From: Tianweitania sp. UT-5YL-CI-8
GTDB lineage: Bacteria > Pseudomonadota > Alphaproteobacteria > Rhizobiales > Rhizobiaceae
Length of the DNA: 64,000 nucleotides
NCBI RefSeq assembly: GCF_030010215.1
Contig: NZ_JASCRR010000001.1
Span: forward strand, 558,001 to 622,000
Direction of reading: 5' to 3'
Shown here: positions 33,708-43,216 of the stretch, piece after piece
Layout: every line of letters begins with the position of its first letter
Numbering within the stretch: position 1 is the first letter of the stretch
The notes under the pieces: model-generated
What the model was told of the DNA's origin: nothing
Database searches by the model: none
Seen by the model: only the letters and a program-made list of their open reading frames with translations
Made by a program: the position numbers and the translations under genes

Positions 33708-34478
33708 TCATGCAAGCTCGATCCAGACCGGGGCGTGATCGCTGGTCTTGTCCCAACTCCTGACATCCCGGTCGACCTCAGCGGCGACGAGACGCGGCGC
33801 GACGGCGGGGCTCAACAGCAAATGGTCGAGCCGCAGGCCAGCGTTGCGGCCCCAAGCGTTCCGCAAGTAGTCCCAGAACGTATAGATCTCCTCGTCGGGA
33901 TGCAGCGTTCGCAGCGCATCGGTCCATCCCTGTTTGGCCAGCGATCGAAATTTCGCGCGCACTTCGGAGCGAAACAGCGCATCGTCTTTCCAGCGCTCCG
34001 GCCTATAGACGTCACGGTCGGTGGGGATGATGTTGTAGTCCCCCACCAACACGGCAGGCACGTCGAGCTTGATCAACGACCGCGCATGTTTGATCAAACG
34101 GTCGCACCATCGCAGCTTGTAGTCGAATTTAACGCCGGGCGCGGGGTTGCCGTTCGGCAGATAGAGGCAGCCGATGAGGATACCGTTCACCGCAGCTTCT
34201 ATGTAGCGGCTCTGCTCGTCGTCGTCATCGCCCGGCAGCGCCCGCCGCGTCTCCACCGGCTCTTTGCCGCGTGCGAGAATAGCCACGCCGTTCCAGCTTT
34301 TCTGGCCGTTCCAGATCATCTGGTATCCGGCATCGCGAATGGCTTCGATAGGAAATTTCGTCTGCGGTGCCTTCAACTCCTGCAGGCAGACCGCGTCAGG
34401 CCTCGCCTCATCCAGCCATCGCAGCAGGACAGGCAGGCGGCCATTGATCCCGTTGATGTTGAAAGTGGCAATTTTCAT
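33708..34478 (-). CDS. xth: Exodeoxyribonuclease III
   Basis: 256 residues of the endonuclease/exonuclease/phosphatase fold. MKIATFNINGINGRLP, the metal Glu34 in CLQELK, GDYNIIPTDRDV with the catalytic Asp-Asn pair, LDHLLLS, and C-terminal SDHAPVW with the general-base His are all present. It repairs abasic sites and removes 3'-blocking groups. The start at 34478 is the conserved family start; the longer frame upstream lacks homology. Confidence 0.93.
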   Translation of the reverse strand: MKIATFNINGINGRLPVLLRWLDEARPDAVCLQELKAPQTKFPIEAIRDAGYQMIWNGQKSWNGVAILARGKEPVETRRALPGDDDDEQSRYIEAAVNGILIGCLYLPNGNPAPGVKFDYKLRWCDRLIKHARSLIKLDVPAVLVGDYNIIPTDRDVYRPERWKDDALFRSEVRAKFRSLAKQGWTDALRTLHPDEEIYTFWDYLRNAWGRNAGLRLDHLLLSPAVAPRLVAAEVDRDVRSWDKTSDHAPVWIELA

Positions 34479-34642
34479 AAAAACGTCGAACAGCCTCCGC
34501 CCCAGGAGAAACCGAATGGAGCCGTCTCGGTTCCGAATTGGTACGCATGGCCAGCGATACTGGCAGAGCTGTCGAAATCGTGACCGCATCCACGCCAGAG
34601 CTGTGGCAAGGTGGGCTACGATCCGCAACAGGGAGAAGATCG

Positions 34643-35530
34643 ATGACGCGTATGACCGCCAAGGATTTTCCGCAAGAACTGCTCGAACTCTACGATTATT
34701 ACGCACATGGCAAGATCACCAAGCGCGAGTTCCTCGACCGCGCGGGCAAATACGCCGTAGGCGGCCTGACGGCCGCAGCCATTCTCGGCTCGATGAGCCC
34801 GAATTATGCCCTTGCCCAGCAGGTCGAATTCACCGATCCGGACATCACGGCCGAATACATCACCTACCCCTCGCCCAACGGCAATGGCGACGTGCGCGGT
34901 TATCTGGTCCGCCCCAAGGCAGCCACCGGACCTGTCGGCGGCGTTGTCGTGGTGCATGAAAACCGTGGCCTCAACCCCTACATCGAAGACGTTGCCCGAC
35001 GTGTCGCCAAGGCCGGTTTCGTAGCGCTTGCACCCGACGGTCTGACCTCTGTCGGCGGCTATCCAGGCAATGACGACAAGGGCAAGGAACTCCAGCAAAC
35101 GGTCGATCCGCAAAAGCTGATGAACGACTTTTTCGCCGCCATCGAATTTCTAAAGGCAAGCGACCTGACCAACGGCAAGGTTGGCATCACCGGCTTCTGC
35201 TATGGTGGTGGCGTCTCCAACGCGGCTGCCGTGGCCTATCCCGAACTGGCGGTCGCGGTGCCCTTTTATGGACGCCAGCCTCGCGTGGAAGATGTCGATC
35301 GCATCAAGGCGCCGCTGCTGTTGCACTATGCCGAGCTCGATAAAGGCGTCAACGAAGGTTGGCCCGCTTATGAGGCGGCGCTGAAGGAAAAGGGTAAAAC
35401 CTACGAAGCCTACATTTACCCTGGCGTGAACCACGGCTTTCACAACGATTCAACGCCGCGCTACGACGAGGCTGCGGCGAAACTCGCCTGGGATCGCACC
35501 ATGGAATGGTTCAAGCGCTATCTGGCTTGA
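34643..35530 (+). CDS. Exported dienelactone hydrolase family protein
   Basis: 295 residues. A short cytoplasmic-looking N-terminus is followed by a hydrophobic export segment (about 36-59: [23 protein letters not shown]). The alpha/beta hydrolase has the triad Cys186 (GFCYGGG), Asp233 (AELDKG) and His264 (NHGFHN). GGGAGAAG precedes the ATG at 34643. It resembles YghX-like proteins rather than the soluble chlorocatechol enzyme; the substrate is unknown. It is divergent from xth and shares a 164-bp promoter region with it. Confidence 0.85.
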   Translation: MTRMTAKDFPQELLELYDYYAHGKITKREFLDRAGKYAVGGLTAAAILGSMSPNYALAQQVEFTDPDITAEYITYPSPNGNGDVRGYLVRPKAATGPVGGVVVVHENRGLNPYIEDVARRVAKAGFVALAPDGLTSVGGYPGNDDKGKELQQTVDPQKLMNDFFAAIEFLKASDLTNGKVGITGFCYGGGVSNAAAVAYPELAVAVPFYGRQPRVEDVDRIKAPLLLHYAELDKGVNEGWPAYEAALKEKGKTYEAYIYPGVNHGFHNDSTPRYDEAAAKLAWDRTMEWFKRYLA

Positions 35531-35554
35531 TGTGACGGGCTAGCATCCGGCAAA

Positions 35555-35581
35555 CGGCTGCCGTTCAGCTTCCGGCAGCCG
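35555..35581. terminator. Hairpin between convergent hydrolase and histidine kinase genes
   Basis: CGGCTGCCG (35555-35563) and CGGCAGCCG (35573-35581) form a perfect 9-bp stem with a 9-base loop. The right arm overlaps the last codons of the kinase gene. It likely serves both genes as a terminator. Confidence 0.5.
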
Positions 35582-36641
35582 ACCGTTTAAAGACGATGGT
35601 GACTTTCGTCCCGGTGTTCACGCTCGACTCAACGGTGAACTGCGCCTTGGCATTCTCCGTCAGCGAGTGGGCGATGAGAGCGCCGAGCTTGCCCCGCTTG
35701 GGCCAGGTCTCTCCCACGGGCAAGCCGATGCCGTCATCGGCGACTACGACCCGGCAGCCGTCACCGTCGACGATGCTGTGCAAAGTGATGGTGCCACCCT
35801 CGCCATCGCGAAAGGCATGCTTGAGCGCATTGGTCAGCAACTCGTTCACCACCAGCCCGGTCGGCATCGCAACGTTGATCGACACCGGATAGGTATCCAC
35901 CTTCATGTCGAGGCGGATGCCTTCAACCGCGTGAGACGTCATGACCGCAGATGCGATTTGGCTGAGATAGACGCCAAGATCAACCTCCTCCTTGTGCTCG
36001 TCCGCCGACAGAGTCTGGTAGAGAATGGCGAGCGCATCGACGCGCCCGGCCAGTCTTTCGAAGCGCTTCTGGTCTGGCTCGGTCGCGTTGCGGGTTTCCA
36101 GACGGATCAAGGCTGTGATCATCTGCAGATTGTTCTTAACCCGATGCTGCAATTCGCGCAGCAGCGTGTCCTTCTCCCGGACGCGTTCCTCGGCGGAACC
36201 CGCGTTCGACTCGCGATGGGCCGTAACATCGACCAGCGCGACGAGGCGGAAGCGGCTTTTGCCGTGGTCGTCTTCGATGACATTGGTATAAACGTCGACA
36301 GTCGGCATGTCCTGTCCGCGATCAAGCTGGAAAGTGCCTGCGAAATCTGTCTCCTCGACCAGCGCCGCAGCCAACGCCCTTCCATTCTGGTCATTGATGC
36401 CCGTTCCGGACAGAGGCGACCAATCTCCCTGTGTCAGCGTTGAAGCTTTCAGCCCCGATAAGGTTTCGAATTCGGGATTGGCGTAGATGACACGCTCGTT
36501 CGCATCGAGATCAGAGACCGCTATGGCAATGGGAACCTGGTCGAGGAACTTCTTGAACTGTTCGCTTTCCAAAGCGCTCGCAAGATCGGGCGTGTCGAGC
36601 AATTGCTCGACCGCCTCTGCATTCTTTGAATCCGATGACAT
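35565..36641 (-). CDS. PAS domain sensor histidine kinase, HisKA_2 type
   Basis: 358 residues, soluble. A PAS domain spans about 30-145. The phospho-accepting His166 is in LLRELQHRVKNNLQMITALI, the HisKA_2 hallmark, followed by the N box VVNELLTNALKHAF and G box ADDGIGLP of the ATPase domain. Such kinases sense light, redox or stress signals, and in alphaproteobacteria often feed the general stress response. No response regulator is encoded nearby, so it is an orphan. No chromophore Cys of a LOV domain (GXNCRFLQ) is seen. Confidence 0.88.
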   Translation of the reverse strand: MSSDSKNAEAVEQLLDTPDLASALESEQFKKFLDQVPIAIAVSDLDANERVIYANPEFETLSGLKASTLTQGDWSPLSGTGINDQNGRALAAALVEETDFAGTFQLDRGQDMPTVDVYTNVIEDDHGKSRFRLVALVDVTAHRESNAGSAEERVREKDTLLRELQHRVKNNLQMITALIRLETRNATEPDQKRFERLAGRVDALAILYQTLSADEHKEEVDLGVYLSQIASAVMTSHAVEGIRLDMKVDTYPVSINVAMPTGLVVNELLTNALKHAFRDGEGGTITLHSIVDGDGCRVVVADDGIGLPVGETWPKRGKLGALIAHSLTENAKAQFTVESSVNTGTKVTIVFKRSAAGS

Positions 36642-36813
36642 CTGCGAGACCTATGCTGTGTTGGCGAAAGCATTATCAGCGATGCGCAGCCCCCGCCATG
36701 GCTAAAGATCGATTCAGCGCGACGCATCCCCTTATAATTGTGCAGTGCAGCAACGATATCCCGGGGGATACGTTTTGCACACGAACCGTCCGATATCGGG
36801 CGCCAGAACAAGG

Positions 36814-37983
36814 ATGCCTCCATTGCGAAAGATGTCGGACACGATTGCACGCCTCGCCGCGCTCCGCGCGCAGCACACCGCGCATAGCCTGGATACAGCG
36901 TCGAGCGACCGCCTGAAGGAGTTGACGGATTTCGGCTCAAATCCCGGCGCGCTGAAAGCGAAATTCTATCTGCCGGACACTTTGCCGAAGGGCGCGCCGC
37001 TGGTCGTCGTGCTGCCCGGCTGCACCCAGACCGCAGCAGCCTACGATCATGGCTCCGGCTGGTCCGAACTGGCCGACCGCGCTGGCTTCGCAGTGCTTTA
37101 CGCCGAGCAGCAGCGGGCGAACAATCCCAATCTGTGCTTCAACTGGTTCGTGCCCGGCGACACCAAGCGCGACGCCGGCGAAGCACTCTCGATACGCCAG
37201 ATGATCGAAACGATGGTCTCCACTCATGGCCTCGACCGAAAGCGCATCTTCGTCACCGGCCTGTCGGCAGGCGGCGCCATGGCAGGGGTGATGCTGGCAA
37301 CCTATCCCGAGGTGTTCGCCGGCGGTGCAATCATCGCGGGCCTGCCCTACGGATCGGCAAACACCATTCCGGAAGCCTTCGACCGCATGCGCGGCCATGC
37401 AGGCCCCTCCGAAAAAGAGCTTCAGCAACTTCTGGCATCCGCATCCCATCATAAAGGGCCGTGGCCTCGAATTTCCATCTGGCAAGGTACCGCCGACCAT
37501 ACGGTCGCCGCATCCAATGCCGACGCCATCGCCGGGCAATGGCGTGGTGTGCATGGGTTGGAGAAAACGCCGACGCGGTCGCAGACCATCGCTGGACACA
37601 GCCGTGACGTATGGTGCAACGACAGCGGCAACGAGGTGATGGAAGCCTACACCATCGCGTATATGGGTCACGGCGCCCCCTTGATGACCAAGGGCGACCA
37701 GGGCTTGGGCGCGGCGGGGCCGTTCATGCTCGACGCCGGTATTTCTTCAACGCGGCACATTGCCGATTTCTGGGGGATCGCCAACGCGGTCGAAGCTTCT
37801 GCCGAATTGCCGACACGAAAGGACGAAGGCGTTGCATCTATACCGCGTCGAACGCCGATGAACGATGTCTACGCGCCGGAAACGCCTCGTCGCGAAGCTT
37901 CCTCGTCGGCGCCCGAAGAGGAAGCGACTGGGGTCCGCAAGGTCATCGAGGACGCGCTGCGTACTGCCGGCCTGATGCGATAG
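36814..37983 (+). CDS. PHB depolymerase-family esterase
   Basis: 389 residues. Oxyanion region PLVVVLPGCTQTAAAYDHGSG, the nucleophile elbow GLSAGGAMAG and a late His in IAGHSRDVW or YMGHGAPL mark the Esterase_phb family. A low-complexity Pro/Glu-rich stretch follows residue 330 or so. There is no obvious signal peptide. The start at 36814 (MPPLRKMSD) or the in-frame ATG at 36832 are both possible; neither has a strong ribosome site. Substrates may be polyhydroxybutyrate or xylan-linked phenolic esters. Confidence 0.83.
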   Translation: MPPLRKMSDTIARLAALRAQHTAHSLDTASSDRLKELTDFGSNPGALKAKFYLPDTLPKGAPLVVVLPGCTQTAAAYDHGSGWSELADRAGFAVLYAEQQRANNPNLCFNWFVPGDTKRDAGEALSIRQMIETMVSTHGLDRKRIFVTGLSAGGAMAGVMLATYPEVFAGGAIIAGLPYGSANTIPEAFDRMRGHAGPSEKELQQLLASASHHKGPWPRISIWQGTADHTVAASNADAIAGQWRGVHGLEKTPTRSQTIAGHSRDVWCNDSGNEVMEAYTIAYMGHGAPLMTKGDQGLGAAGPFMLDAGISSTRHIADFWGIANAVEASAELPTRKDEGVASIPRRTPMNDVYAPETPRREASSSAPEEEATGVRKVIEDALRTAGLMR

Positions 37984-37996
37984 CGGTTGGAAAACG

Positions 37997-39163
37997 CTAA
38001 AGAATGAAATGCGGCACGAACCGCGAGGTGTTGCGCGTCACTGGCGTGGCATCCTCGCGGATGCCGATGCCGGCGGGCTGACCTGCGACTACCCACGATC
38101 CGATCACCGTCCAGTCTTCGCCGAATTGCGGCACAAGATGCAGCGCCTGGCGGACAAAGCCTTCCGCGCCATATTCTCCCTCGACGGTCAACCCTCCATC
38201 GGCCATAGCCGGATCGACAATGGTGACGTTGGCACCTTCGCGCGACAGAAGCGGCTTACGCACATAGGCATCGCCCAAGCTCGCCGCCGCCGGGTCGTCA
38301 TCGAAGAATGCAGGCAAGAGATTGGGGTGGCGTTCGTACATTTCCCACAGAATGGGCAGCAGGCCTTTGTTGGACAGCACCAGCTTCCATAACGGCTCGA
38401 TCAGCCGGGTCGGCGTCACCTTCAACTGTGCGCCGAAGTCCTCGCGCACCATGTCTTCGAGCGGATAGAGCTTGAACAGCGTTTCAATGCGACGGTCGGC
38501 GGCATCGGTGAACCAGCCCTGCGCGTCCACGCCAATATGGGCGATGTCGATCAGCAGGGCCTCGAGCCCCGCCTGAACAGCGCAATCGACGAGATATTCG
38601 ACCGTGCCCCAATCCTCGACGCTGTCTGAGATGGCGGCAAAATGCATGCGCTGCGGCTGGCCGGCGATTTTCGGCAGGGCTGCGACGAGCTTTTCATGCA
38701 GAGAGTTGAACTGGTCAGCGCCGGGGGCGAGCTTTCCGGAAGCCTTCATCGCCTCCAGCCAGCGCCATTGGAACACGGCGCTCTCGAACAGGCTGGTCGG
38801 CGTATCGGCGTTAAACTCCAGCATCTTGGCCGGACCCTTACCGTCATAGGCGAAGTCGAAACGGCCGTAGAGATCGTAGTCTGAGCGGTCCCAGGAGGCT
38901 TTCACCGCCGCGTGAAATTCCGCTGGGATGGCGAGTTTGTCCATCAAGGCGGAATCATTGACGATCCGCCCCGCCGCTTCGTAGCAGAGCGACATCAGCT
39001 CCGCGGTCGGATCCTCGATGTCGGTTTCGATCTGCTCCAGGCTGAAGCAGTACGCGTGGCGTTCATCCCAGTAGCGGGCGCCATACATGGTATGGAAATT
39101 GAAGCCGCAGGCCTCGGCGTCCGTGCGCCAGTCTTCTCGCTCCTCGAAGGCGATCCGCTCCAT
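37997..39163 (-). CDS. Glutathionylspermidine synthase-family ATP-grasp protein (YgiC/YjfC-like)
   Basis: 388 residues matching the C-terminal synthetase domain of glutathionylspermidine synthase. Landmarks: FNFHTMYGARYWDERHAYCF at the N-terminus, MLEFNADTPTSLFESA, LPAFFDDDP, and YVRKPLLSREGANVTI with ATP-grasp Lys and Glu. It lacks the amidase domain of E. coli Gsp. Members are thought to form peptide bonds, but the substrates are not known. It follows the YgiB-like lipoprotein gene by 10 bp, the conserved partner arrangement. Confidence 0.85.
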   Translation of the reverse strand: MERIAFEEREDWRTDAEACGFNFHTMYGARYWDERHAYCFSLEQIETDIEDPTAELMSLCYEAAGRIVNDSALMDKLAIPAEFHAAVKASWDRSDYDLYGRFDFAYDGKGPAKMLEFNADTPTSLFESAVFQWRWLEAMKASGKLAPGADQFNSLHEKLVAALPKIAGQPQRMHFAAISDSVEDWGTVEYLVDCAVQAGLEALLIDIAHIGVDAQGWFTDAADRRIETLFKLYPLEDMVREDFGAQLKVTPTRLIEPLWKLVLSNKGLLPILWEMYERHPNLLPAFFDDDPAAASLGDAYVRKPLLSREGANVTIVDPAMADGGLTVEGEYGAEGFVRQALHLVPQFGEDWTVIGSWVVAGQPAGIGIREDATPVTRNTSRFVPHFIL

Positions 39164-39173
39164 GCCTGCCGCG

Positions 39174-39707
39174 TCAGCTTGATACGGCGACGGCCCGCGA
39201 GCCGAAGCCGCCGCGTGCCATGGTCTGGGTCTGAACCGCGGGCGGACGGGCCGCGGGCGAATTCGATGAAAACTTCACCGGTCCGGTAGCGCCGGCGACG
39301 CGCGCGCCATTGCCGTTGACGAAATCGGCGCGGCCGTTCTGCCGGTAGAGTGCCTGCGGACCAACATTTGCGGCGTTGTTGTTCATGACGCTGCCGAGCA
39401 TGTAGCCCATCATCAGCGGCATGAAGATACCACTACCGGCCGCGTGCTGCTGGGTCGGCTGGGCGCACTGGCCGGCCCCGAAATCTGCCTCGCAGTCTTC
39501 CTTGGAGGCGAAGGCGGGGGCAGTCTTTTCATGCGAGGCGGCGGCCTGCTTGAAATCGGCCTCGCATTTTTCGGGGGCAAACATCCGGGCATCGATGCAC
39601 TCATCCACCGACTGATAGACTGCGGTATCGATGACCTGGTCCTGGCAGCCGGCGACGCCTGCGGCAGTTCCCATGACGACCAGGGTCACGGCCAGTGAAC
39701 GCTTCAT
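39174..39707 (-). CDS. DUF1190 (YgiB-like) lipoprotein
   Basis: 177 residues. A lipoprotein signal MKRSLAVTLVVMGTAAGVAGC ends with the lipobox V-A-G-C (Cys21). The mature part holds Cys-rich EKCEADFKQAA and EDCEADFGAGQC repeats, MPLMMGYMLGSVMNN, then a Gly/Ala/Ser-rich tail. GGGAGG precedes the ATG. It is paired with the YgiC-like synthetase downstream, a widely conserved gene pair of unclear function. Confidence 0.82.
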   Translation of the reverse strand: MKRSLAVTLVVMGTAAGVAGCQDQVIDTAVYQSVDECIDARMFAPEKCEADFKQAAASHEKTAPAFASKEDCEADFGAGQCAQPTQQHAAGSGIFMPLMMGYMLGSVMNNNAANVGPQALYRQNGRADFVNGNGARVAGATGPVKFSSNSPAARPPAVQTQTMARGGFGSRAVAVSS

Positions 39708-39838
39708 GATGCCTCCCTCTAACAATGTAGAACAACAATGCCCGATATAGGGATATGCGCTGGGATGTCCATGAGGAATTTTGTCCCACCGGGACTTGCC
39801 ACGAAGCTCCCAACGGATCAACGGCCGATAGCGCGGCT

Positions 39839-40366
39839 TCACGCGGTCGCCGGATGCGCTCCGATGCGCTTCCAAAATAGGATTGTGCCGGTCAGTCCCC
39901 CATGGGGCTTGAAAGCAAAGTCAGGAATTTCACCGACGCGGGTGTAGCCGAGCTTTTCATAGAGCGGCGCAGCACCGTCATCCGTCGCCGTGTCGAGCAC
40001 CAGATGCGTCCGCGACCTCTCCGCAGCGATCGTTTCGGCAACTGCCATCAAGGCACTGGCGACGCCTCGACCTCTGAAGGCCACCGCTGTCATCAGCTTG
40101 CCGATCTCTGCGCGATGTGGCTGGTTGGGCGGGAAATCGAGGAACAGGCTCACGGTGCCCATCAGCCGATCGCCTTCGAACGCACCGAGCACCACGCGTT
40201 CGCCTTTGTCCGCGGCAGCCAGCGCACCACTCCAGAAGGCTTCCGCGGCCTTGAGTGGCAATGGATGCATGAAACTGACCGACCCGCCGTTGGCGACCGT
40301 CTCGACCAGCAGCTCGGACAAGGCGGAAATCGTCTCGTCCCCGGCTGACAAGGGTCTGATGTCCAT
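39839..40366 (-). CDS. GNAT-family N-acetyltransferase
   Basis: 175 residues. Beta strands VVLGAFEGDRLMGTVSLFLD, then the acetyl-CoA binding stretch AFRGRGVASALMAVAE and C-terminal LYEKLGYTRVGEIPDFA are typical. The start at 40366 (MDIRPL) is the family-like N-terminus; an upstream TTG at 40408 is possible but has no ribosome site. The substrate is not evident. Confidence 0.85.
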   Translation of the reverse strand: MDIRPLSAGDETISALSELLVETVANGGSVSFMHPLPLKAAEAFWSGALAAADKGERVVLGAFEGDRLMGTVSLFLDFPPNQPHRAEIGKLMTAVAFRGRGVASALMAVAETIAAERSRTHLVLDTATDDGAAPLYEKLGYTRVGEIPDFAFKPHGGLTGTILFWKRIGAHPATA

Positions 40367-40408
40367 TTCGGCAGGCACGTTCAACTCCGTATGAAGCCAA
40401 TGCAACAA

Positions 40409-40767
40409 GCGCAGTTTAAAGTCCGACCGTCAAAGAACAATGCCTCTGGTGGCAATTGCACCGCTATGTCGATGCGCGGGCTGTAAGCCTGGCTCAATCG
40501 GGCCGATGCGCCGTCTTCACTAGATCAGCTTTCAATTGCGCCGTTTCCAGACCCAACGTGATGAACTGCCTGGCGTGCCTGGCGAGCGCGACATTGTCGG
40601 TCCAGAGATTGCGCCAGATGCCTGACCGTCTCCAGCGGCGGCGACCGCAACTGGCCGAACGGCTCGGGATAGGGCTGATGGACGAGCTTGATGCCACACC
40701 GACCTTTGTCATGTCGTCGTTTGTGGTCTGAAATGCCATTGAGGATATCTACTGTAGAGCCAGACGC
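40409..40767. other. Gap without a convincing gene; possible frameshifted remnant
   Basis: No complete gene is supported here. On the minus strand two overlapping frames look protein-like but are out of register. One frame includes LVHQPYPEPFGQLRSPPLE and the other continues NLWTDNVALARHARQF to a stop at 40494. Joined they would form an approximately 85-residue protein, so this may be a decayed short gene. A terminator at 40768 lies immediately to the right. Confidence 0.3.
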
Positions 40768-40801
40768 AAAAAGGGCGGCTTCAATCAAAGCCGCCCTTTT
40801 T
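40768..40801. terminator. Bidirectional rho-independent terminator downstream of opgC
   Basis: AAAAAGGGCGGCTT/AAGCCGCCCTTTTT, a perfect 14-bp stem including A/U flanks with a 6-base loop. On the minus strand it closes the OpgC gene (stop at 40825), and it also works in the opposite direction. Confidence 0.85.
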
Positions 40802-40824
40802 CGCTTGAATTCAGTGGGTGGTGC

Positions 40825-42021
40825 TTAACCCACCGCGCCTTTTTGCGCTATGGCAGGCTGTCCGATCCACTTATCGCGCTCTCGCCACAGCGCCGGCAGA
40901 GCTAGTGCTGCAATCGAGACCACTGCGATCATGGTCTTGGTCAATTGCGACAGCTCGGGGGTGCGAGCGTCGATATAGTAAACGAGATAGACAATCGCGA
41001 CGTGCCAGACGTAGACCTGAAGCGAATGACGGCCCAGAAGTTGCAGGAAGCGCAGGGTGAACACCCAGGTGACACCTTCCGCGATACGGCGCACGGCAGC
41101 ATTGTGATGTTTGTCGCCGGCAATCAGCAGCCAGGCAATGCCATAGGCGGCGGCTGCGAAGTTGATGAGATAAACAGGTCCGAAATCCGCACGGACCTCC
41201 ATGCTGGCGAACCGATCCATGACGACGTCCGGCAGCAGGCCATTGGCCGTCAGGAAACGCAACGGCACGAAGAACAGGCAGATAGCCAGCGCTGCCTTTA
41301 CGAAAATGGTGCGTTCAGGCGAGAATACTTTCTTCCACTCGATAGCCTTGGTCGCTGTCAAGACACCCATAACCAGTGCCGAAAAGAATACCAACTGCCA
41401 GCCCAGCAGGTTGAAGCTGACGCGGATGCCCTGTTCGTCCTTGCCCATTGCCAGATGGTTAAGCGGCTCGGTGAAAATCCGATGCAGGCCGAGTTGGCCA
41501 GCCATCCAGATCAGGAACGAGCCGATGAGAACCTGCGGCCACTTTCCCTTGATGCAGAGCCAGACCAGGATCGGCGAGAACAGCATGTAGATGATGTATT
41601 GCGGCAGGATGTCCATGAACGTCGGCTGAAACACGAAGGTGGCGATCGCCACAAGACGCTTAGGATCAGTAAAGGTCGTATCGCCAAGCCAATTCCACCA
41701 AGCCTGATAGCCGCCCGGAAGCGCCATACGCACCAGGAGAGCCGCAATCACGAGCCCCATCGCATAACGATAGAGTTCGAAAGCGCGGCCGATGATCTTA
41801 TCGCGGCCTTCCGCCCAGCCGCCCTTCATCATCTTCTTGGCATAGACCAAGCCTATCAGCAGGCCCGACAGGAACACGAAGCCCTGTGCATCCTCGACAA
41901 AGGCGAACTGACGGTGGTTGATTTCGACGAGCCAGAAGCTGCCTACGAAAATGAGGTGGTTCAGAAGCATGAAGACGAGGAAGTATCCCCGCATGCCGTC
42001 TATGATATCAAAGCGCTTCAT
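40825..42021 (-). CDS. opgC: OpgC family membrane protein (osmoregulated glucan succinylation-type)
   Basis: 398 residues with about ten membrane helices. It opens KRFDIIDGMRGYFLVFMLLNHLIF with the acyltransferase-type Asp-Arg start of OpgC, followed by FVEDAQGFVFLSGLLIGLVY. OpgC adds succinyl groups to periplasmic glucans; in rhizobia related proteins modify cyclic beta-glucans. There are no opgGH genes nearby. The 277-bp gap upstream (42022-42298) holds its promoter region and nothing else recognisable. Confidence 0.88.
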   Translation of the reverse strand: MKRFDIIDGMRGYFLVFMLLNHLIFVGSFWLVEINHRQFAFVEDAQGFVFLSGLLIGLVYAKKMMKGGWAEGRDKIIGRAFELYRYAMGLVIAALLVRMALPGGYQAWWNWLGDTTFTDPKRLVAIATFVFQPTFMDILPQYIIYMLFSPILVWLCIKGKWPQVLIGSFLIWMAGQLGLHRIFTEPLNHLAMGKDEQGIRVSFNLLGWQLVFFSALVMGVLTATKAIEWKKVFSPERTIFVKAALAICLFFVPLRFLTANGLLPDVVMDRFASMEVRADFGPVYLINFAAAAYGIAWLLIAGDKHHNAAVRRIAEGVTWVFTLRFLQLLGRHSLQVYVWHVAIVYLVYYIDARTPELSQLTKTMIAVVSIAALALPALWRERDKWIGQPAIAQKGAVG

Positions 42022-42298
42022 TCAGTCTATGCTCCTGCCGATACAGCACAATGGCTGCCTGCCGCGCGGCGGGACCAGTCAATCGCACCCGAAACCGGCG
42101 TAACAAGGGCCGAACCGTCACCATGCTGCAACGCACACCATAGCGATATGTTTCGGGAAGGGCGGTCACATCCGGTTTCCCCGGGTCACGATATTTTATG
42201 AGGTCGTGATGATTTTATTGCGATGCATAAGGGAACCTACAGAAAGAACGGCGTTTTTTCCGCAGCAAATGATTCGGGCGTGCTCGTTTAACGTGACA

Positions 42299-43147
42299 TT
42301 ATTCGCCGCGGCGCTCCGCCACCATAACGCTTAACGCCATACTCAATGTCATCGTCGCAGCTAAAGACCGGAACCCGGAGAAGTCCGATTCGGCCACTTC
42401 GAACCAGACCGAGGCGTTTCGCGCAAGCGGCGAGAACGCGCTGTCGGTGATCGCCACCACCGGCACGCCGCGCTCGCTTGCCAGTCGCAGATGATCCATC
42501 GTCGCCGGCGCATAGGGTGCGAAACTGATCGCAAGCACCACATCATTGGGGGTTGCGAAACCCAACATCTCAGCCTGCAGGCCAGCGGCGGATTCGATGA
42601 TCTGGCTGCGTACCTTCAGTTTGCCCAACGCATAAGCGATGCTGGTGGCCACGGCATAAGAGCGGCGCTGCGCCACAATTTGGATGGTCTCGGCGGCTGC
42701 GAGCAGAGCGACCGCCTTTTCCAGCTGAACCTCATCGACACCGCGCAGCATGTCGTTCAGCGATGTCTGAGCGGCAGCAACGAACCCTTCGAGCACAGCG
42801 CGGTTACCGGCGCCCTGTTCGGTGCGCGCCCGCACGGCCCGCAAGCGCTCGTCATAAGAGGCGTTGCGCTCGCGGATTCGTTCCCGAAACACTGCCTGTA
42901 GGCTGGTGAACCCGTCGAAACCGAATTGCTGGGCGAAGCGGATGAGCGTGGAAGGCTGCACACCGGCTTCCGCAGCGATACTGGCAGCTGTGCCGAAGGC
43001 TACGGCGTCTGGGTTATCGAGCGCATAGGCCGCGACCTGGGCGATGCGCTTTGGCAAGGTTTCCCGGCGCTGCAGGATCAGCGCCCGGAGTTGATCGAAG
43101 TCCTGTGGGTGGATTGGATCAATGGCCGCGCTGTCTTCGCTGTTCAT
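42299..43147 (-). CDS. MurR/RpiR-family regulator with SIS domain
   Basis: 282 residues. N-terminal HTH_6 (RIAQVAAYALDNPDAVAFGTAASIAAEAGVQ...) and C-terminal SIS domain (IQIVAQRRSYAVATSIAYAL, VLAISFAPYAPATMDHLRLA). RpiR-type regulators in rhizobia include the myo-inositol regulator IolR. It is 69 bp downstream of an inositol 2-dehydrogenase-like gene on the same strand, so it probably controls inositol catabolism and senses a phosphorylated intermediate. Other iol genes are not in the window. Confidence 0.87.
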   Translation of the reverse strand: MNSEDSAAIDPIHPQDFDQLRALILQRRETLPKRIAQVAAYALDNPDAVAFGTAASIAAEAGVQPSTLIRFAQQFGFDGFTSLQAVFRERIRERNASYDERLRAVRARTEQGAGNRAVLEGFVAAAQTSLNDMLRGVDEVQLEKAVALLAAAETIQIVAQRRSYAVATSIAYALGKLKVRSQIIESAAGLQAEMLGFATPNDVVLAISFAPYAPATMDHLRLASERGVPVVAITDSAFSPLARNASVWFEVAESDFSGFRSLAATMTLSMALSVMVAERRGE

Positions 43148-43216
43148 GAGATACCGCCATTCCCCCCACCGAAATCGCGACGACCCTGATCTTGAGCCAG
43201 GGATCGCCCATAGGCG

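Noticed and set aside
40945-42201. Plus-strand 418-codon open frame opposite opgC
   Set aside because: Very Glu/Asp/His-rich complement of a hydrophobic membrane protein; no start signal.
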